NCBI GenBank assembly: GCA_947258785.1
Contig: CAMYJT010000008.1
Coordinates: 1-64,000, forward strand
DNA: 64,000 bases
DNA from: an uncultured Gammaproteobacteria bacterium
GTDB taxonomy: Bacteria > Pseudomonadota > Gammaproteobacteria > Arenicellales > JAANXG01
Direction: 5' to 3'
Shown here: positions 41,629 to 52,211 of the stretch, piece after piece
Numbering within the stretch: position 1 is the stretch's first letter
Layout: each line of letters opens with the position of its first letter
The notes under the pieces: generated by a model
What the model saw: the letters and a program-made list of their open reading frames with translations, nothing else
Databases searched by the model: none
Told to the model about the DNA's origin: nothing
Program-made: the position numbers and the translations under genes

Positions 41629-44394
41629 CTACGCCTCGCGCAGTTTCGCCTGCGCGGCGGCCAGTCTCGCGATCGGTACACGAAGCGGTGAGCACGACAC
41701 GTAATCCAAACCGGCAACGTGCAGAAACCGTATAGAAGCCGGGTGGCCGCCCTGCTCGCCGCAGATTCCGACAATGAGATCCGGGCGGGTTTCACGCCCC
41801 CAGGCGACCGTCGTATTGATCAACTCACCGACTCCTTTTACATCGAGCACCTCGAACGGATTGTCCTGCAGGATACGATTCTCGTTATAGAAAGGCAGAA
41901 ACTTGTTTTCCGCATCTTCCCGCGAAAAGGAAAATACGGCCTGCGTCAGATCGTTGGTGCCGAAGGAAAAGAACTCTGCAACCTCCGCCAGATTTCGCGC
42001 GCGCATGCAGGCGCGCACTACTTCGATCATGGTGCCAAATTTATAGTTGACCGATACACCATGGGTTTGATTAACCTCGGCCTCAATTTCGTCCACATAG
42101 ACCTTCACCCGCAATAATTCCTGGGCGGTGCAGACCTGTGGCACCATGATCTCCGGGTGCACCTCGATGCCGTTCTTGACGCACTCGGCCGCCGCTTCCA
42201 ATACTGCTCGAATCTGCATCCGGTAAATCTCGGGAAACGTGATCCCCAATCGGACCCCACGGTGTCCCAGCATTGGATTGATTTCCGACAGTTCGCGGAC
42301 CTTGTTCAGCATCATCTGCTTGCGCGCGATAACCTGATCGACGTACTCCGGACCGCCCTGGTGCAGGAATTCCGGCAGCATCTCACTGCTGACGGCCTTG
42401 GAGTCCATGGCCCGGAGCGATTGCATCAACGTGCTCATCCCCTGCAGGCTGGCGCGGAGCTGATCGAGGCTTGCGAGTTCATCCTCCAGCTTGCGTTCAT
42501 CCGGCAGGAACTCATGGATGGGTGGGTCCAACAAGCGGACGGTAACTGGGTATGGCGACATAATCAAAAACAGCGATTTGAAATCCTCGCGCTGAACGGG
42601 CAACAGGCGATCCAACGCTTCAGTACGTTGCTCAACGCCTTGTGCGAGGATCATGTCCAACACCAGTGGTAAGCGATCTTGAGCGTTGAACATGCGCTCG
42701 GTGCGACACAATCCAATCCCTTTCGCGCCGAGCTCGCGAGCGCGGTTCGCTGCCTCAGGCGTATCGGCATTAGCGAGGACTTCCAGGCGCGCTTCCTCGT
42801 CCGCCCAACCGAGGAGTTTACGCAGATCCTCCGAAAATTCCGCAGCCACCGTTGGAATCTCTCCGTCGTAGACATCGCCCGTGCCACCGTCTATGGTGAT
42901 GACATCACCTTCGTGGAGGACCTTGCCGCCGATTTGTGCCTGCCTTATGCGTGCGTCGACCTTGATCCCCTCGGCTCCGGCGACACAGGGCTTACCCATG
43001 CCCCGAGCGACCACGGCGGCGTGCGAAGTCTTTCCGCCGCGGCTGGTCAACACACCCTGGGCAGCGAAAAACCCGTGGATGTCTTCGGGCTTGGTTTCTT
43101 CGCGGACCAAGATCAGTGCCGACCCGCTTTTCGCCAGCAGTTCGGCGCGATCGGCGTCAAACACCACCTGGCCGGTTGCCGCCCCGGGCGACGCCGACAG
43201 GCCGGTGGCCAGGGCGGTGGCCTGGTGCGTGGGATCGAGCCGGGGGTGCAGCAGCTGATCGAGTTGTTCCGGATCGACGCGCAGCAGGGCCTCCTGACGG
43301 CTGATCAGTCCCTGCTCCGCCATCTCCACCGCGGTGCGCACCCGCGCTGCCGCGTTCATCTTTCCATTGCGGGTCTGCAGGCAATATAGGGTTCCCCTTT
43401 CAACGGTGTACTCAAAGTCCTGCACTTCCCGATAATGGGTTTCCAGTCTGGTCCGCAAGCCTTCGAGCTGGCGGTGAATCTCCGGCATCTCCTCGGCCAG
43501 TTCCGCCACCGGCTTAGGCGTCCGGATACCGGCAACGACGTCCTCCCCCTGTGCATTCGTCAGGTATTCGCCGTACATCACGTTCTCACCGGTTGCCGGA
43601 TTCCGGGTGAAGCCGACCCCGGTGGCGCTGTTCAACCCCAAGTTGCCGAATACCATGGTACAGACATTGACCGCCGTGCCGTTCGCGATGTCGGGGGTGA
43701 TGTTGAATTGACGGCGATAATCCACCGCCCGCTTGCCCATCCATGAGTTGAATACCGCCCGGATGGCGAGTTCGAGTTGTTCGAACACATCGTCGGGAAA
43801 CGGCCGGTCGGCGCGCTGACGGAACACACCGAGGAACAGCTCACTGATTTCTCGCAGATCCTCGGCGCTCAGCTCTACATCGGACGTCGCACCAACCTGG
43901 CGCTTGACGGATTCAAACGGCCCATCGAAGTGTTCATCGTCGATGCCCATGGCCACTTTACCGAACAATTGTATAAATCGCCGGTAGGCGTCGTAGCCAA
44001 AGCGTTCATCATTGGTCTGTGCAATCAAACCGCGAAGCGTGTCCGCATTCAACCCCAGGTTGAGAATAGTGTCCATCATGCCCGGCATGGAGATTGCCGA
44101 CCCGGAACGCACCGACACCAACAGGGGGTTGTCTGTTCCGCCGAAGCAGCGACCGGTCGCCGCCTGAAGACGGGTGATTTCTGTCCGAATTTGCGACTCC
44201 AGTCCATCGGGAAATCGCTGATGCGAATGCTCCAGGGTTTGTCGACAGGCCTCGGTGGTGATCACGAAACCGGGGGGGACATTGAGTCCCATCTGGGTCA
44301 TCGCACAGAGATTCGCGCCCTTGCCGCCGAGCAACTTCTTATCGGTCCCGTCTCCATCTTCAAAAGCGAACACCCATTTTCCGGTTTCTAACAT
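41629..44394 (-). CDS. ppdK: Pyruvate, phosphate dikinase
   Basis: A 921-residue protein from ATG 44394 with a GAGGAAG site. The ATP-grasp domain begins FAFEDGDGTDKKLLGGKGAN. The phospho-histidine lies in TSRGGKTSHAAVVARGMGKP, and the C-terminal PEP/pyruvate barrel ends with IVGICGEQGGHPASIRF, including the catalytic cysteine. It interconverts pyruvate, ATP and phosphate with PEP, AMP and pyrophosphate, and would feed gluconeogenesis in an autotroph. It stands alone. Confidence 0.97.
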   Translation of the reverse strand: MLETGKWVFAFEDGDGTDKKLLGGKGANLCAMTQMGLNVPPGFVITTEACRQTLEHSHQRFPDGLESQIRTEITRLQAATGRCFGGTDNPLLVSVRSGSAISMPGMMDTILNLGLNADTLRGLIAQTNDERFGYDAYRRFIQLFGKVAMGIDDEHFDGPFESVKRQVGATSDVELSAEDLREISELFLGVFRQRADRPFPDDVFEQLELAIRAVFNSWMGKRAVDYRRQFNITPDIANGTAVNVCTMVFGNLGLNSATGVGFTRNPATGENVMYGEYLTNAQGEDVVAGIRTPKPVAELAEEMPEIHRQLEGLRTRLETHYREVQDFEYTVERGTLYCLQTRNGKMNAAARVRTAVEMAEQGLISRQEALLRVDPEQLDQLLHPRLDPTHQATALATGLSASPGAATGQVVFDADRAELLAKSGSALILVREETKPEDIHGFFAAQGVLTSRGGKTSHAAVVARGMGKPCVAGAEGIKVDARIRQAQIGGKVLHEGDVITIDGGTGDVYDGEIPTVAAEFSEDLRKLLGWADEEARLEVLANADTPEAANRARELGAKGIGLCRTERMFNAQDRLPLVLDMILAQGVEQRTEALDRLLPVQREDFKSLFLIMSPYPVTVRLLDPPIHEFLPDERKLEDELASLDQLRASLQGMSTLMQSLRAMDSKAVSSEMLPEFLHQGGPEYVDQVIARKQMMLNKVRELSEINPMLGHRGVRLGITFPEIYRMQIRAVLEAAAECVKNGIEVHPEIMVPQVCTAQELLRVKVYVDEIEAEVNQTHGVSVNYKFGTMIEVVRACMRARNLAEVAEFFSFGTNDLTQAVFSFSREDAENKFLPFYNENRILQDNPFEVLDVKGVGELINTTVAWGRETRPDLIVGICGEQGGHPASIRFLHVAGLDYVSCSPLRVPIARLAAAQAKLREA

Positions 44395-44730
44395 TTTTAC
44401 GCTTCCTCGTGTGAAAACAACGCTCAATCCAAGCTTGTACGGCCACCATACAACGTCAGGCCGCAATTAAACAGGTGCTGACGCTCACCACGGGCGGTGG
44501 CGGGTGCGGGTAACCAGGTGGGTACCGAATCACCTCGAATATTCCAAACCCCGCAGCGGCGCTGCGGGAAGGTCCGAGTGACTGCGTCCCCATTCGGCCA
44601 TAATAAACTCACAGTTAAGACATTATGAATGAGTCAAGCTGCCGGTCCACCGCCGACCTGAATTATGCTGAGGGCGAAAACATCCATCAACAAAGGAGTC
44701 ACCAACCAATGATCAGGCCATAAAGCATGG
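44395..44730. other. Intergenic region with one hairpin
   Basis: These 336 bases hold no supported gene. A perfect hairpin, CCCGCAGCG-G-CGCTGCGGG at 44550-44568, lies downstream of the PfkB gene and has only a short T run (GTTTGG) on the minus strand, so it is a weak terminator candidate. Confidence 0.4.
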
Positions 44731-45645
44731 TTACGCCGCTTCCCATTCCGCGATTTGCGTCTGGTAGAACGCCCGGTCAACCACTGTCGCCCCGCGTTGT
44801 TGGCAGATGAGGCTGGCAAACGCCTGGGCGCGCTGCAGCACGACCGACAACCCCCAGCCGCGCCGTAAACCGTACAACACAACGGCCGCAAACGCGTCGC
44901 CCGCCCCAACGGTGTCCGCCACTTTGATCTGTGGACCCGGCGGCAACACCTGGGCCACGCCGTCCCGGCCCCAGGCGGCCGCGCCCTGGGCGCCGCGCGT
45001 AACAATAATCAACTCCAGATCGAACTCGTCGACGAGTTGCGGCACCTGCCGCGCCGCACCGTCGGCAGACAGGCCGAGCGCTTCGGCCAGGCGGGACAAC
45101 TCGTGGTCGTTGAGCTTCAACCAGCGCGCCCGGGCACACCACGCAGGCAGATCTGCCTCCCGCCACCACGGTTCGCGCAGATTAAGGTCGACAAAGACCG
45201 CCCCTTCAACCGCGGCTGCCGACAGCTTATCCAGGGCGGCGCGGGACCTCGGACTGCGCAGGGCGAGCGTGCCGTGGTAAACGATGCCCGGTGCACCGCC
45301 AGGTGCTCCTCCACCGAGGGCGTCGGCATCGATGAAGTCGTAGGCCTGATCCGGCGCGATGTCGAACGTGTGCGAGCCGGCATGTAGGACGATGTGTACG
45401 ACCCCGGTGGGACGTGCGGGGTCGATCTGCAAACCGCGCGCATCTAAACCCCAGGTATCCATGACACGTCGGATCTGTTCGCCGCGTACATCGTCGCCAA
45501 TCCGGCTGATCAACAGGGGATCAAGTCCGAACCCCCGCAAGTGCCACGCAACATTGAAGGGAGCGCCGCCAAGGACCGAGCTGCCGTCGGAAAACTCGTC
45601 GAACAGCAGTTCTCCGAACAGTACCGGCCGCAGATCCCGCCACAT
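44731..45645 (-). CDS. PfkB-family carbohydrate kinase (fructokinase-like)
   Basis: A 304-residue protein from ATG 45645 (GTG 45669 is possible). The N-terminal substrate region has LFGELLFDEFSDGSSVLGG and APFNVAWHLRGFG. The C-terminal ATP and catalytic-base signature is KVADTVGAGDAFAAVVLYGL, with the catalytic aspartate in GAGDA. The family phosphorylates sugars; the sugar here cannot be read. The gene has no sugar-metabolism neighbour. Confidence 0.9.
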   Translation of the reverse strand: MWRDLRPVLFGELLFDEFSDGSSVLGGAPFNVAWHLRGFGLDPLLISRIGDDVRGEQIRRVMDTWGLDARGLQIDPARPTGVVHIVLHAGSHTFDIAPDQAYDFIDADALGGGAPGGAPGIVYHGTLALRSPRSRAALDKLSAAAVEGAVFVDLNLREPWWREADLPAWCARARWLKLNDHELSRLAEALGLSADGAARQVPQLVDEFDLELIIVTRGAQGAAAWGRDGVAQVLPPGPQIKVADTVGAGDAFAAVVLYGLRRGWGLSVVLQRAQAFASLICQQRGATVVDRAFYQTQIAEWEAA

Positions 45646-45955
45646 CTGGCTGGTGCCGTTGACGTTCACGGTCTTGGCTGCACCGGAATCGCGGAGGGCT
45701 CGTCTGACACCAACCGGGGCATCACTGGCGTGGCTGACGACAATAACTCTTTCAACTCACCGTCGCCCATCGCTGGATTGCCATCGCTGAGTATTCAAGA
45801 ATCATGAGCGGAGGTAGTCCACACCCAAGTTGGGGATACGGCTTCGAGCGGTACAGCCGCCCGGGTTTCCTTGTTGTACAGGGCATTGCAAATCTTCTCG
45901 TAGCGATCCGGGCGCGTCAGATCGAGGTCTAGACGCGCGCCCGAGTTTGCTGTAT

Positions 45956-46519
45956 TCAGTTCTCGCGTTTGTTGTAAAGATCAATCAATAGCGTGCGGTC
46001 GTCCGCAAAGCGCCATGCATTGCTAACCGGAAGCCCGTCGTGACTCCTCATGGTCACTGGATTCACGACCACGACCCGATCGATTTCACGGGTATCAACG
46101 GGACGCAATGCGTTGTAGTTCAAGATCGGCGTACGGGGCCGGCATTCAAACAGCAACACCGAGCCGTTTTCGAAGGTCCGCAATAATGGGCCCACCGCAA
46201 CATCCAGGCCGGTTTCTTCCCGGGTCTCGCGGGCTGCGGTCGCCTCGGCAGTTTCACCGGTTCTACCCAGGCCCATTGGGATGTTCAGGGTTCGGAAGCC
46301 GGCGCTGATTCCCAGCACCACACCCCCGGCGGTCGGAATGAAACAGCCTGCGGCCTTGAACTCGGCGGATCGATGCCCGTCGGCGGCCGAACCCGGCGTA
46401 ACGATGGACCCAACAACACCCGCCGCGAAAGCGCCGGCGACCGCAGCCCAGCGGGTGCTGCGCCATCGCGGTGTCTGTGGTCTCCGCCTCGCTAAATCCA
46501 CCCAAACCCTCCATTCCAC
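45956..46519 (-). CDS. Nudix hydrolase with an N-terminal export-like segment
   Basis: A 187-residue protein (GTG start). Residues 24-46 form a hydrophobic leader (WAAVAGAFAAGVVGSIVTPG) after a basic stretch with two arginine pairs. The Nudix box is intact: GLGRTGETAEATAARE then TREETGLDV. Nudix enzymes hydrolyse nucleoside diphosphates linked to another moiety. Export of such an enzyme would be unusual, and a later start without the leader cannot be excluded. Confidence 0.75.
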   Translation of the reverse strand: MEWRVWVDLARRRPQTPRWRSTRWAAVAGAFAAGVVGSIVTPGSAADGHRSAEFKAAGCFIPTAGGVVLGISAGFRTLNIPMGLGRTGETAEATAARETREETGLDVAVGPLLRTFENGSVLLFECRPRTPILNYNALRPVDTREIDRVVVVNPVTMRSHDGLPVSNAWRFADDRTLLIDLYNKREN

Positions 46520-46763
46520 TTGCCCTAAGCCGCGGCGCCGCGGTACGCCGGACCCACCGACGCCCTCAGAGCATCCAATTCAACTCCGCGCGTCCCCTCT
46601 CACCAGCGGAGCCGTCCCCACAACACCCCCAACCGGAGAATGTTTTTCCTGCGCCCCCGGGGAATCCGCGACGCCGCTCCAGCCATTGGACGATGCGCCC
46701 GGATACGTGCTATACGATATGTAAACACAGCGATAACGATGAGCGACTGTGCAGTGCGCCGCC

Positions 46764-48390
46764 ATGAACCACTCTATCGTACCGCAATCCGACGCCGCAA
46801 CCGAAACCCGGGACGGAACAACTAAGCTTCCTTTGCGCTTCGCCAGGCAAATTATCGTCCCGGTCAGCACCGCAATTATCTTCATCATGCTACTGTTTGT
46901 GGTGGTCGCGGCCCTATTCTACCTGGTCAATCAGCAGCGGTTCGTCGCCGAACGACTGAGCACGATACAGCAAAGCTTCGACAACTTGATCCACCATGAA
47001 ACCCACACCCTTGAGGCGATTGCTGAGCTGCTTACCCGCAACGATCAGCTCGCTGAGCTTTTCATTGCAGGTGATCGAAAGGCCCTGCAGCAACGCATCG
47101 GCACACTGTTCGCGCGGTTGAGCGCGCAACACGTGTCACATCTTTACCTACATCATACAGATTTACCTACATCATACAGACAGCACGAATTTCCTGCGGG
47201 CGCACTTCTCGGGGCGTTTCGGCGACAAGATAAACCGGCACACGCTAAACGCGGCGCAGACCAGTGGTGCACGTATTTCGGGCATCGAACTCGGTGTCCT
47301 GGGCACCTATACCCTGCGCCTCGTTCAACCATGGCGCTACCAATCTACTGTGATCGGATACGTCGAAGTGGGCATGGAGGTCAATCACCTGTTCGGGCAA
47401 CTCAGTGAAATTACCGGCACCTTGATCGCGGTATTCCTCGATAAGACACAACTGACAAGGCATAAATGGCAGGAGGGCCGATCGATGCTCGGTCTCGAAG
47501 CAGACTGGGACCGGTTTCAAGAGGAGGTGCTGCTATCGGATCCCAATGGGCAGGCCGACGCACTGCTCCGCGCCGATATGGGGTCTATCTGGAGCGGGTT
47601 TGCAGATCGAGTCCACCGCAACCTGCCGCTGCAAGACATTTCCGGCTCCACCGTAGGCCGCATAAGCGTGGGAATTGATATGTCGCAGTCGAGGGCTCAG
47701 GCGCTGAACAGCATTGCTTACTTGACCGCCTTGATCGCTACGGCACTGATTACGCTGATTGTCTTTCTCCGCCTAATCGCCACCCGCACGGAGACACGGT
47801 TGATGCACGCACTGACCGAGCGCGCGGACTATGAACGCCGCAGCAGGATCGATCAATTGACGCATCTTTACAACCAAACCGAGTTTTACCGTCTGCTGGA
47901 TCTCGAGATCGAACGATGCCGACGGCAACAGTTGCCGCTGTCTCTGATCATGCTGGACATCGATTCATTCAAAGCGATCAATGACGAACACGGTCACCGC
48001 GTCGGTGACTGTGTACTGCACAGTGTGGCCCTCGAGTTACAGACCAATACTCGAACTGGAGACCATTTGGCCCGCTACGGCGGTGAAGAGTTTACCGTCA
48101 TCCTTCCCGACACACCCGTTGAGGTCGCCCACGAAATTGCCGAGCGGTGGCGATCGGTAATCAGCGGCCGAGTTTTCGTATGCCATAGACAATCGGTTAG
48201 GGTTACGATCAGCCTCGGCGTGGCGTGTTACCCGCAGCACGCCGTCGATGCCAAGACCCTGCTGCAACAGGCGGACTTGGGAATGTATGCGGCGAAGCGA
48301 AAAGGCCGCAATCGAGTCGAAATCCACACACCCCGCCAAAAGGTTGGTGAACGCAGGGAATCGTCTCGGCCAGAACAAGCGAGTGATTAA
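46764..48390 (+). pseudogene. Diguanylate cyclase with extracytoplasmic sensor, split by a 19-bp duplication
   Basis: The first frame starts at ATG 46764 and holds a membrane helix (IIFIMLLFVVVAALFYLV) and the start of a periplasmic sensor domain. At 47143-47180 a perfect 19-bp tandem duplication shifts the frame. The second frame carries the rest of the sensor, a second helix (IAYLTALIATALITLIVFL) and an active-looking GGEEF domain (LIMLDIDSFKAINDEHGH; RYGGEEFTVILP). Removing one repeat copy restores a single protein of about 530 residues. As read, the cyclase half has no membrane N-terminus and may not be made. Confidence 0.88.
47143..47180. repeat. Perfect 19-bp tandem duplication
   Basis: TTTACCTACATCATACAGA occurs twice without a gap (47143-47161 and 47162-47180). 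Nineteen is not a multiple of three, so the duplication breaks the diguanylate cyclase gene. Confidence 0.97.
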
Positions 48391-48509
48391 CTCCGAGCCC
48401 TTTTTTCTACGCTGTACCGGGTACAACATGCGATCGGGGGTTTTCCTTCTGGCCACCCGGGGCAGATTCACCGTACCGTTCCGCGGTGAACCGGACATTA
48501 TGCGCGGCG

Positions 48510-51500
48510 TCAGTCGTTGGTGCCGTTCTTATCCGGCACACAAGCGCGGGGTGCCGGCGCATGGCCGTGGACGAGGCGGACCAGCTCCCGCTGCGGAACC
48601 GGCTTGCTGAAGTAAAAGCCCTGAAACTCGTCGCAGCCCTGCCCCCGCAAGCACTCCAGCTGCTCGACGTTTTCAACGCCCTCCGCGATCACATGCAGGT
48701 TCAGATCATGCGCCATAGTGATGATGGCCTGTGTGATGGCCACGTCATCGGAGGCGGCGGGAATGTCTCTGATAAACGTCCGGTCGATCTTGACGATGTC
48801 GATCGGGAACCGCTTGAGGTAATTCAGTGATGAATACGCAGTGCCGAAGTCGTCGATCGAGATGTCGGGACCTTTCTCCTTCAACGCCAGCAGCACTTGT
48901 GCCGTGTGCTCGGGTTGCCGCATCAACATGCTCTCGGTAATCTCGAACTCCAGCTGCGTGGCGCTGATTCCGCTGTTGTCAATCACCGCCTGTATGTCAC
49001 GCAGCAACCTGCCGTCGGAGAATTGACGTGCGGAGAGATTGATCGCCAGACGCATCGCCGGCATTCCCTGCGCCAACCAGGACGCCATGTGATCACAGGC
49101 GGTCTCCAAAACCCAACGGCCGATGGGTACGATCAATCCCACCTCCTCCGCCAGCGGGATGAAGGTGTCGGGCAGAATGAGACCCTTGTCGGGATGGCGC
49201 CACCGGATCAGCGCCTCGACCCCAGTAATTGCTCCGCTTTCGATACTCAGCCTCGGCTGGTAATGAATTGTAAGCTGGTCACCCGCAATGGCCCGACGCA
49301 GGCCGGATTCCAATTCCAGCAGGCGCAGTGGCCGGGTCGTCATATGGGCCGAGTACAGTTGGAAATTATTCTTGCCGCACTCTTTGGCCCGGTACATTGC
49401 AATATCGGCGTGTTTGAGCAGCGCCCGCGCATCGCTCCCGTCGTTCGGATAGGTACTGATCCCGATGCTCGCCGTGAGGTTGAATTCCCGTCCATCAACA
49501 ACCATCGGTTCCGCAACCGCTGCGAGCAACTGCCTGGCGACCTTGGACGCATCCCAGGGCAGGTACAGGTCCTCCAGAAGCACGATGAACTCGTCCCCAC
49601 CCTGGCGTGCCACAGTATCGGTTTCCCTCAGGCAGGTCTTGATCCGCTTCGCCATCCCCTGCAGCACGCGGTCGCCTCGCTCGTGCCCGAGAGTGTCGTT
49701 GATGTTTTTGAAACGATCCAGATCGATGAACAGAACCCCAAGCCGGCAATCGTTGCGCCGCGCCCTGGCCAGCGCATGGTTCAGCAGTTGCCCCAGCAAC
49801 AGGCGGTTCGGCAGACTGGTCAATGCATCGTGATAGGCCAGGAAGTGCATGCGTTTCTCGGCCTGATTGCGCTTACAGAACTGGCCGATCTGCCGGCCGA
49901 TGGCCTCCAGACTTTGCAGCAGCCAATGGTCCGGCTGCTGAATCTCGTGGCCGAAAAATTCCATGACGCCCGTGCATTTCTTGTTGAGAATCATCGGAAA
50001 CGCGAATGCAGAATGCAGACCTGCCTGTTTGGCCAACGGCGCACGGACAAAACTGCTCTCGTCGGCGATGTCCGCAATCCAAATTGTTGTCCTTTCGGCC
50101 GCCGCACGTCGAATCAGACCCGCAGGACCTGGGGTGAACGACTGCGTGCGGCTGTGGTCCGCAAACCGCCGCACCGCCGTTGACGGCACACTCCAATTCT
50201 CGACACAGATCAGCGTCTCCGTATCCGAGTCCATCTGCCAGTGGGCCCCATAGTCCCACCCCAAGGTGTCGCAGACGGTTGCGACGATCCTGGGTATCGC
50301 TTCTCGCGTGGACGTCGATTCCGCCAATATTCCAGTGACCGCATGCCCCATCGATTGACGGGCCTCGGACTGCTTGCGCCGCAAAAACAAACCGAGCTGA
50401 TTACCGATCACCCGGGCGGTCCTCAACAATTCCGCGTCCGGTTGGCGGACTTCAAAGCTGAAAAACTCCATCACACCGAAAACGATATCACCGGACTTGA
50501 CCGGAAATGCGAGGGATGAGTGCAGCCCGGCCCGTTTTGCGTCCGGCGCCCGATGAAACGCACGGTCCCTGGTGATATCGACTCCCCAGTACGGATCACC
50601 GCTCAACCAGACCCGGCGCACAACGCCACCGTCCTCGGGCTGGGGACTCCGCTGCATGTTGTCGATCTGGATGCGTGAATACTCCAGAAACTCCTCGACC
50701 GCCGGTGACTGCACGGACCAGGCCTGAGAGCACTGCAACAGCTGCTCCTGACCGTACAGTCTCCAGTAGGCACCACAGGCCCAGCCGAGATATTCACATA
50801 TCGCTCGGACAATACCCTTGATTGCCAGCGCCGGCGTGTCGGATTGTGCCAGCAAACGTGAAACGGCGTACGCCACCGATTGACGCGCCTCGGCCCGCTT
50901 GCGGTCGGAGACGTCGGAGGCCAGCGACAGAATTCCCGTCAATCCGCCCTCGCTGTCGTACAGCGGCGCCGTGGAGACATTGATGTCGATTCTGGAACCG
51001 TCACGCCGTTGCCTGACCAACTCAACGTTGCGCAACGACACGCCGCCCCTCACCTTGGCCATGAGTTTGTTGAACTCGACCATTTTGACGGCGGGGACGA
51101 TGGGGAGCGTATGATTCACTACTTCCGATTCCTTCCATCCGAACATGCGCTCCGCGGCGGGATTCCACATGGTGACGACTCCGTCCAGATCCAAAGTGTA
51201 TATCGCGGCCGGTGAGCGTTCGACAACTGCCCGCAGCGCCTGGTGGGCCTGACGTAGCTCTTTTTCCTTTACGACGTCGTCGGTGATGTCACGGCCGATC
51301 CCCCGATAGCCCACGAATATGCCGTCGGTGCTAAACATGGGCTCTCCGCTGAGACAGCTGTAACGCACATTGCCTTGGTTATCCCGGCGCTTGGCGACGA
51401 AATCGCTGAAGGGACGGTGCGCTTCGAGCAGAGCCTTGTGTTGTGCCCAGGCTTCGTCGCTGACGTCTTCATAAGGCAGTTCCCAGCGGGTCTTGCCGAT

Positions 51501-52211
51501 GTTCTCGGTGGTGGAAAAACGCAGCGCGGTCTCGCGGTTGCGGGTAATCATGGTAAAGCGATAACCGGCGTCCTGCTCCCAGTACCAGTCGGATGTGAGC
51601 TCGGTCAGTCTTCGAAATCGATGCTCGCTCTCCAGCAACTCCTCGGTGGCGCGTTTTTCCGCCGTGATGTCACGCGCGATGCCGTGGTAGCCGGTGAAAC
51701 GGCCCTGTCCATCGTATACCGGCATTCCGCTCAGACTGATGTAACGGACATCGGTGGCCGGATCGGACCACCGCACAACGAAGTCTCGAAACGAGCGCCG
51801 CGACGCCAACACCGTCTGGTGTTCTTCCCATTGTTCGTCGGCGGCGCCTGTGGCCGGCAATTCCCAAACGGTCCGGCCGGTAAAATATCCCTCATCTCGT
51901 CCGGTCCCGGCAAACCACTCTTCTGAAAGCTGCGTAAACCGGTACCGCTCGTCCTGTTCCCAGTACCAGCCCGACAACAGCGCAATGAGACGACGGCAGC
52001 GTGACTCGTCGTCAAAAGGCCGTCGGCTCCGGGCCACTGCCGCAGATCGAAGCCGGCTGTTCAGGTTACCGGCAATGAACATCAGGCTGACAACCGCGAG
52101 GCCAGCCAACGCAGCTCCGATTAACAGGGCCGGCTCGAGGCCGTCGAATACCAGCGCAGCCGTTAACAAGAGCGCCAGCGTCGCGAGCAACAGCGGCGCT
52201 GACCGAGTCAA
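48510..52211 (-). CDS. Multidomain GGDEF-EAL protein with PAS and GAF sensors
   Basis: A 1233-residue protein. Two N-terminal hydrophobic helices (residues 5-45) anchor it. Three PAS-type domains follow (GWYWEQDERYRF; DWYWEQDAGYRF; SPAAIYTLDLDGVVTMWNP), then two GAF domains, a GGDEF domain with RQGGDEFIVLLEDL, and an EAL domain with GVEALIRW and DDFGTAYSSLNYLKRFPID. Both c-di-GMP motifs look intact, so it could make or degrade c-di-GMP depending on input. It converges with the broken cyclase. Confidence 0.95.
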   Translation of the reverse strand: MTRSAPLLLATLALLLTAALVFDGLEPALLIGAALAGLAVVSLMFIAGNLNSRLRSAAVARSRRPFDDESRCRRLIALLSGWYWEQDERYRFTQLSEEWFAGTGRDEGYFTGRTVWELPATGAADEQWEEHQTVLASRRSFRDFVVRWSDPATDVRYISLSGMPVYDGQGRFTGYHGIARDITAEKRATEELLESEHRFRRLTELTSDWYWEQDAGYRFTMITRNRETALRFSTTENIGKTRWELPYEDVSDEAWAQHKALLEAHRPFSDFVAKRRDNQGNVRYSCLSGEPMFSTDGIFVGYRGIGRDITDDVVKEKELRQAHQALRAVVERSPAAIYTLDLDGVVTMWNPAAERMFGWKESEVVNHTLPIVPAVKMVEFNKLMAKVRGGVSLRNVELVRQRRDGSRIDINVSTAPLYDSEGGLTGILSLASDVSDRKRAEARQSVAYAVSRLLAQSDTPALAIKGIVRAICEYLGWACGAYWRLYGQEQLLQCSQAWSVQSPAVEEFLEYSRIQIDNMQRSPQPEDGGVVRRVWLSGDPYWGVDITRDRAFHRAPDAKRAGLHSSLAFPVKSGDIVFGVMEFFSFEVRQPDAELLRTARVIGNQLGLFLRRKQSEARQSMGHAVTGILAESTSTREAIPRIVATVCDTLGWDYGAHWQMDSDTETLICVENWSVPSTAVRRFADHSRTQSFTPGPAGLIRRAAAERTTIWIADIADESSFVRAPLAKQAGLHSAFAFPMILNKKCTGVMEFFGHEIQQPDHWLLQSLEAIGRQIGQFCKRNQAEKRMHFLAYHDALTSLPNRLLLGQLLNHALARARRNDCRLGVLFIDLDRFKNINDTLGHERGDRVLQGMAKRIKTCLRETDTVARQGGDEFIVLLEDLYLPWDASKVARQLLAAVAEPMVVDGREFNLTASIGISTYPNDGSDARALLKHADIAMYRAKECGKNNFQLYSAHMTTRPLRLLELESGLRRAIAGDQLTIHYQPRLSIESGAITGVEALIRWRHPDKGLILPDTFIPLAEEVGLIVPIGRWVLETACDHMASWLAQGMPAMRLAINLSARQFSDGRLLRDIQAVIDNSGISATQLEFEITESMLMRQPEHTAQVLLALKEKGPDISIDDFGTAYSSLNYLKRFPIDIVKIDRTFIRDIPAASDDVAITQAIITMAHDLNLHVIAEGVENVEQLECLRGQGCDEFQGFYFSKPVPQRELVRLVHGHAPAPRACVPDKNGTND

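Noticed and set aside
45670-45955. Possible extra gene between the PfkB kinase and the Nudix gene
   Set aside because: Frames on both strands are short and lack motifs or ribosome sites.
48897-50183. 428-codon plus-strand frame opposite the GGDEF-EAL gene
   Set aside because: Antisense shadow of a well-supported 1233-residue protein, with no recognisable domain.
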